Assembly (NCBI RefSeq): GCF_963422355.1
Contig: NC_085106.1
Span: forward strand, 372,701 to 436,700
DNA from: Corticium candelabrum
Lineage: Eukaryota > Porifera > Homoscleromorpha > Homosclerophorida > Plakinidae
Direction of reading: 5' to 3'
Length of the DNA: 64,000 nucleotides
Shown here: piece after piece, positions 40,201-64,000 of the stretch
Position numbering within the stretch: position 1 is the first letter of the stretch
How the letters are laid out: every line of letters begins with the position of its first letter
Program-made: the position numbers and the translations under genes
Notes under the pieces: model-generated
Database searches by the model: none
What the model was told of the DNA's origin: nothing
The model's input: only the letters and a program-made list of their open reading frames with translations

Positions 40201-40409
40201 ACTTAAACACAAAGGTGAATGAGGACGTAAACATAGTTGCACCAAAGAAGGCATCAAATGTAAAGCAAACGTTGACAAAGAAAACTTCAAAAGAAGAATC
40301 AAGAAAATTGAAGGAAGCAGAGCGACTACAGCGACAGAAGGAGAAGCGTTTAGAGCGACAAAAACAAAAAGAAAATCGCAAGAAGGAGAAAGCTGCCAAG
40401 AAGGGTTAG
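37273..40409 (+). CDS. Secreted cysteine-rich protein with CC repeats, a prokineticin/Dickkopf-like C-terminal domain and a basic tail
   Basis: Two exons: 37273-37578 (102 codons, signal peptide MALKRCFFAFVSLWVCSG) and 38553-40409; 720 aa. Exon 2 encodes an N-terminal Cys-rich segment and six copies of a C-x4-DC-x4-CC-x(7-12)-VC-x2-C unit, including CKTDAKCSKGYCCVKT, CRKKSDCDVAGLCCVA, CSTDSDCGDKKCCVLN and CTSNNDCSLEECCTLV. Residues ~572-650 are ten cysteines in the order C-DDC-FCC-KHC-SVC-FTCSC-GLSC-GVC, which matches the spacing of prokineticins and the colipase-fold half of Dickkopf. The AVIT start of vertebrate prokineticins is absent. The last ~55 residues are Lys/Arg/Glu-rich and probably helical (ERLQRQKEKRLERQKQKENR). 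AATAAA lies at 40663-40668. A signalling or matrix role is possible; function is unknown. Confidence 0.82.
37579..38552. other. Intron of the cysteine-rich gene
   Basis: A 974-bp intron between the signal-peptide exon and the large exon. A 115-codon frame at 37997-38344 has no recognised domain and no phase-matching splice sites. I see no transposon signature. Confidence 0.5.
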
Positions 40410-40662
40410 CCTTGCAAGTGATTTACTTCTCGGGGTGTATAAGTCACTGTGTGACTTAATTTGTAGACAGAGTTCAATAGGGATATGCATATCATATAGA
40501 GATTGTGTGTGTATTATTGATGGGTATAGTATACTTGGCATGGAAGATTTTGAAATAAGATTAGTTAAGCTATTTTTTGATTGTGAAGAAGTAGTGTAAT
40601 GATCTATGTGGAGGAAGTGCTTTAATTAATTATGTATGATGAGGATGCAACAGTAGCGTCTG

Positions 40663-40668
40663 AATAAA
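40663..40668 (+). terminator. Polyadenylation signal of the cysteine-rich gene
   Basis: AATAAA 254 bp after the TAG stop. The next gene's candidate ATG is only 56 bp further, so the two same-strand genes almost abut. Confidence 0.6.
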
Positions 40669-40723
40669 GATAGTATTGAATATCTGGTCACAGAATTCTG
40701 AGTTGCAATTGGTGTGCTATAAC

Positions 40724-49798
<9,075 letters not shown>

Positions 49799-49962
49799 TG
49801 AAAGTAATATGTGACGCCGTTAGTGTACCGAAAAATGTAGGTAAGTGCTGCATAAATGATTTCTGCAGAACATTGAAATGTTATTCACCACAGGCAGTAG
49901 CAATATTCTCTCCAATAACACCGCCAGACAGCTAGCATCATGTACAATTCTTTACCTTGTTG

Positions 49963-49968
49963 AATAAA
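49963..49968 (+). terminator. HAUS8 polyadenylation signal
   Basis: AATAAA 165 bp after the HAUS8 stop codon. Confidence 0.55.
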
Positions 49969-49989
49969 AACGTGCGCTGTAACTACTAA

Positions 49990-50570
49990 CTAATTAACGC
50001 CACGTGCACTCGTGTGTTCATTAGCCCGTATGTTGGTTGTTTGAAAGGACAAGCTGGTAGACTTTGCTGCAATTTTTTTATTTCCGCGATCACACGAAAG
50101 CTGGATGGAGATATCAGTAAGCATGGATGGTACAGTATGATACGTGTAGCAGACAAATCGACGGAAATCTGTTGATCGAGCTTTGACTTCCGGTTCGACT
50201 TTCATTGCTTTCCACTTCTCTGACTTCCACAAAGTCTCACAGGATGTGTTACAGCAACGAGCAAACCCATGCGTTACAGTCGAAATCAAGGTGATGATAA
50301 ATACATAACGCGTTTAGCAGGCGTAATTAATTAATTAATTAGCAATTATAGATTGTAACCAGTCGTACAACAATTACATGAACTGGAGTTTTTAGAGTGC
50401 GAGTGGTTGGGAGCTGAATCTTCCAGGTGCTTTTGCACTTGCTGAATGGAGTATGGTCTGAGACTGACGGGTGTACTCCAAGGTGTATCCGGGAGCTTGA
50501 ATTGAAGCATGCGCAAAGCGGATCTTAGAAAATGGCCGCTGGTGATCACTAGCATTCCAGGTTGCGTCAT
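49990..50570 (-). other. Two minus-strand ORFs, possible small unrecognised gene
   Basis: Frame 50346-50570 starts at an ATG (MTQPGMLVITSGHFLRSALR, then YSIQQVQKHLED). Frame 49990-50310 lacks an ATG but reads FIITLISTVTHGFARCCNTS, then TDFRRFVCYTYHTVPSMLTD before a stop. I do not recognise either and found no convincing splice pair joining them. They would be head-to-head with KMT2E. This could be a real short gene or chance. Confidence 0.25.
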
Positions 50571-51106
50571 TGATAAGCGGCTAAAAGAGCAACGAAGCGT
50601 TCTACATTAGTTACCGGACAGCAGCAGCAAAGACAGAAGTTTGTAAAGCGTCACCAAGAAGGTAGGCCGTTTGATCGATTTCAAAGTTGTTTCATCGTTT
50701 GTGACGTTTCAACAAGAAGCCAGTCAGTTAGACGCAGTACCTGCCTTATTACTTCAACGTCGTTTCGATGTGTAAGATGATGGGAACGCATTGAAATCGT
50801 CGGCAGGGCGTGTCCTATTGATCGCATTGTGTAGGAGATGGAGGCTCGTTGGTGTCGCCTAGACGCATGCAGTCGCGTTATAGTCTTACTGGTTCTCTAG
50901 ATGAGTGAAATTATGATATACTTATATCACGCTAAAGCTGTTTTTGTCTAGAACTTTTGAGTGAACGTGAAAGAGCGCCTACACTTACCTGCAACGTTGG
51001 AAACTCGAAAGTCTTTATTACAGAGAGTCAAGGTGTGTTCGTCTCGTCATGCCAGGTTGTAGAGAGGACGGCTGGTACAATCAGAAGGCATAGGAAAAAG
51101 TTAAAA
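50571..51106 (+). promoter_or_regulatory. Upstream region and probable 5' UTR exon of KMT2E-like gene
   Basis: There is an acceptor-like TTTTTGTCTAG ending at about 50951 just upstream of the first coding exon, so a non-coding exon may precede. The frame from 50957 runs open into the ATG at 51107, but the upstream residues do not resemble the family. Confidence 0.35.
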
Positions 51107-63328
<12,222 letters not shown>

Positions 63329-63544
63329 CGGCCGCTGTACATACTATAATATACACTCATTCCTAGTAGGTGAGTCAGATGGAAGTAATCATGCTTGACA
63401 ATTGAGTTGTCTCAGTGTTTGGAATCTGTAAAATCTTCATACAGCTGTTTCACGCGAATAGCTACATGTAATACTAGTTGAGTGTACATACATTCCAAAT
63501 ATGCTAATACAAATATCAAAAATGTATCAAACAACAAATCAGTA

Positions 63545-63550
63545 AATAAA
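63545..63550 (+). terminator. Candidate KMT2E-like polyadenylation signal
   Basis: AATAAA 217 bp after the stop and only 18 bp before the convergent HIGD1 stop codon. The two transcripts probably overlap tail to tail. Confidence 0.45.
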
Positions 63551-63567
63551 TACACAACTGTAACTAC

Positions 63568-63910
63568 TCAGTCTAAGTTTCTCGACGACTTTCGTGAACC
63601 GAAAAACGCGCCAACAATCATAGCTCCTACGATAACACTCTGAGCAGTCACTCGGAGATGCATGACGTAGCGTGACGTCGACAGTCCAGCGGGTCTGCTG
63701 CGATAGGCGTACGCTCCCCAAGCAACAGCAGCTGCAGTGCCGGCCAAACCTTCAAGAGCAAATGCTAATTATTAGAACACGATCTAGACGGAGAGAGTTA
63801 CGATTTCTCTCACCAAGAGGCACGAACGGCTGCGCCTTCGTTTTGCGCCACAACTTGGCGGCGTTTGACTCGTATTCGTTGTCTACTAAAACAGGCTTTG
63901 ATATCGACAT
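63568..63910 (-). CDS. HIGD1A-like: HIG1 domain family member 1-like protein (mitochondrial inner membrane)
   Basis: Two exons: 63814-63910 (ATG at 63910) and 63568-63749; 92 aa, close to the ~93 aa of human HIGD1A. Sequence landmarks are KLWRKTKAQPFVPLGLAGTA (human KLIRKAKEAPFVPVGIAGFA), then AVAWGAYAYRSR, the loop, and YVMHLRVTAQSVIVGAMIVG (human HLIHMRVAAQGFVVGAMTVG). These form the two-helix HIG_1_N hairpin with the conserved MHxR-x-AQ motif. Family members assist respiratory supercomplex and cytochrome c oxidase assembly or regulation in the inner mitochondrial membrane. The basic tail GSRKSSRNLD is short. The intron is 64 bp. Convergent with the KMT2E-like gene. Confidence 0.93.
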
Positions 63911-64000
63911 CGTAAGCGTCGCTATTGAATGATTGCTCCAACGATAGTGCCTCCTTTTAGTCTTGCTGTACTACGTTACGTCATCCGTTGTGACGTCACA

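Overview
This is intron-rich animal nuclear DNA. All gene models below were built by reading exons by eye, requiring AG acceptors, GT (once GC) donors and continuous reading phase. The gene content (PPIP5K, TFIIA-gamma, a mannose-6-phosphate-receptor-type protein, FoxN2/3, ARIH2, ING3, HAUS8, KMT2E/SETD5, HIGD1) is metazoan. Small introns, intergenic gaps of a few hundred bases, Hedgehog-N-like and dermatopontin domains in unusual proteins, and dense (GT)n and (CTGT)n tracts suggest a marine invertebrate, possibly a sponge or another early-branching animal. The taxon is an inference and is not proven.

Left third (1-18.6 kb): the 5' end of PPIP5K (-) shares a 169-bp divergent promoter with GTF2A2 (+). 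An MRH-domain lysosomal-sorting-receptor-like gene (-) and a FoxN2/3 forkhead gene (-) follow. FoxN is divergent from ARIH2 (+), an RBR ubiquitin ligase that carries LINE remains and a complete MITE in its introns. ING3 (-), the PHD reader of NuA4-type complexes, is convergent with ARIH2.

Middle (19.0-40.4 kb): three adjacent secreted-protein genes. A protein with a Hedgehog-N-like module plus a second M15-peptidase-like module (-) shares a 161-bp divergent promoter with a giant extracellular protein (+, 23 exons, about 3,456 aa: dermatopontin, sushi, EGF, then about 20 fibronectin-like repeats). Next comes a cysteine-rich secreted protein (+) with six CC-type repeats, a ten-cysteine prokineticin-like domain and a very basic tail. 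This is the most novel part of the window.

Right third (40.7-64 kb): a HAUS8 (augmin) gene (+) apparently spliced to about 400 unrecognised N-terminal residues, then a KMT2E/SETD5-type PHD-SET gene (+, 23 coding exons), convergent with HIGD1 (-). Introns here are loaded with (CTGT)n, one (GT)n tract of about 575 bp, two inverted-repeat DNA elements and 5'-truncated LINE copies. No tRNA, rRNA, CRISPR or prokaryotic features were seen.
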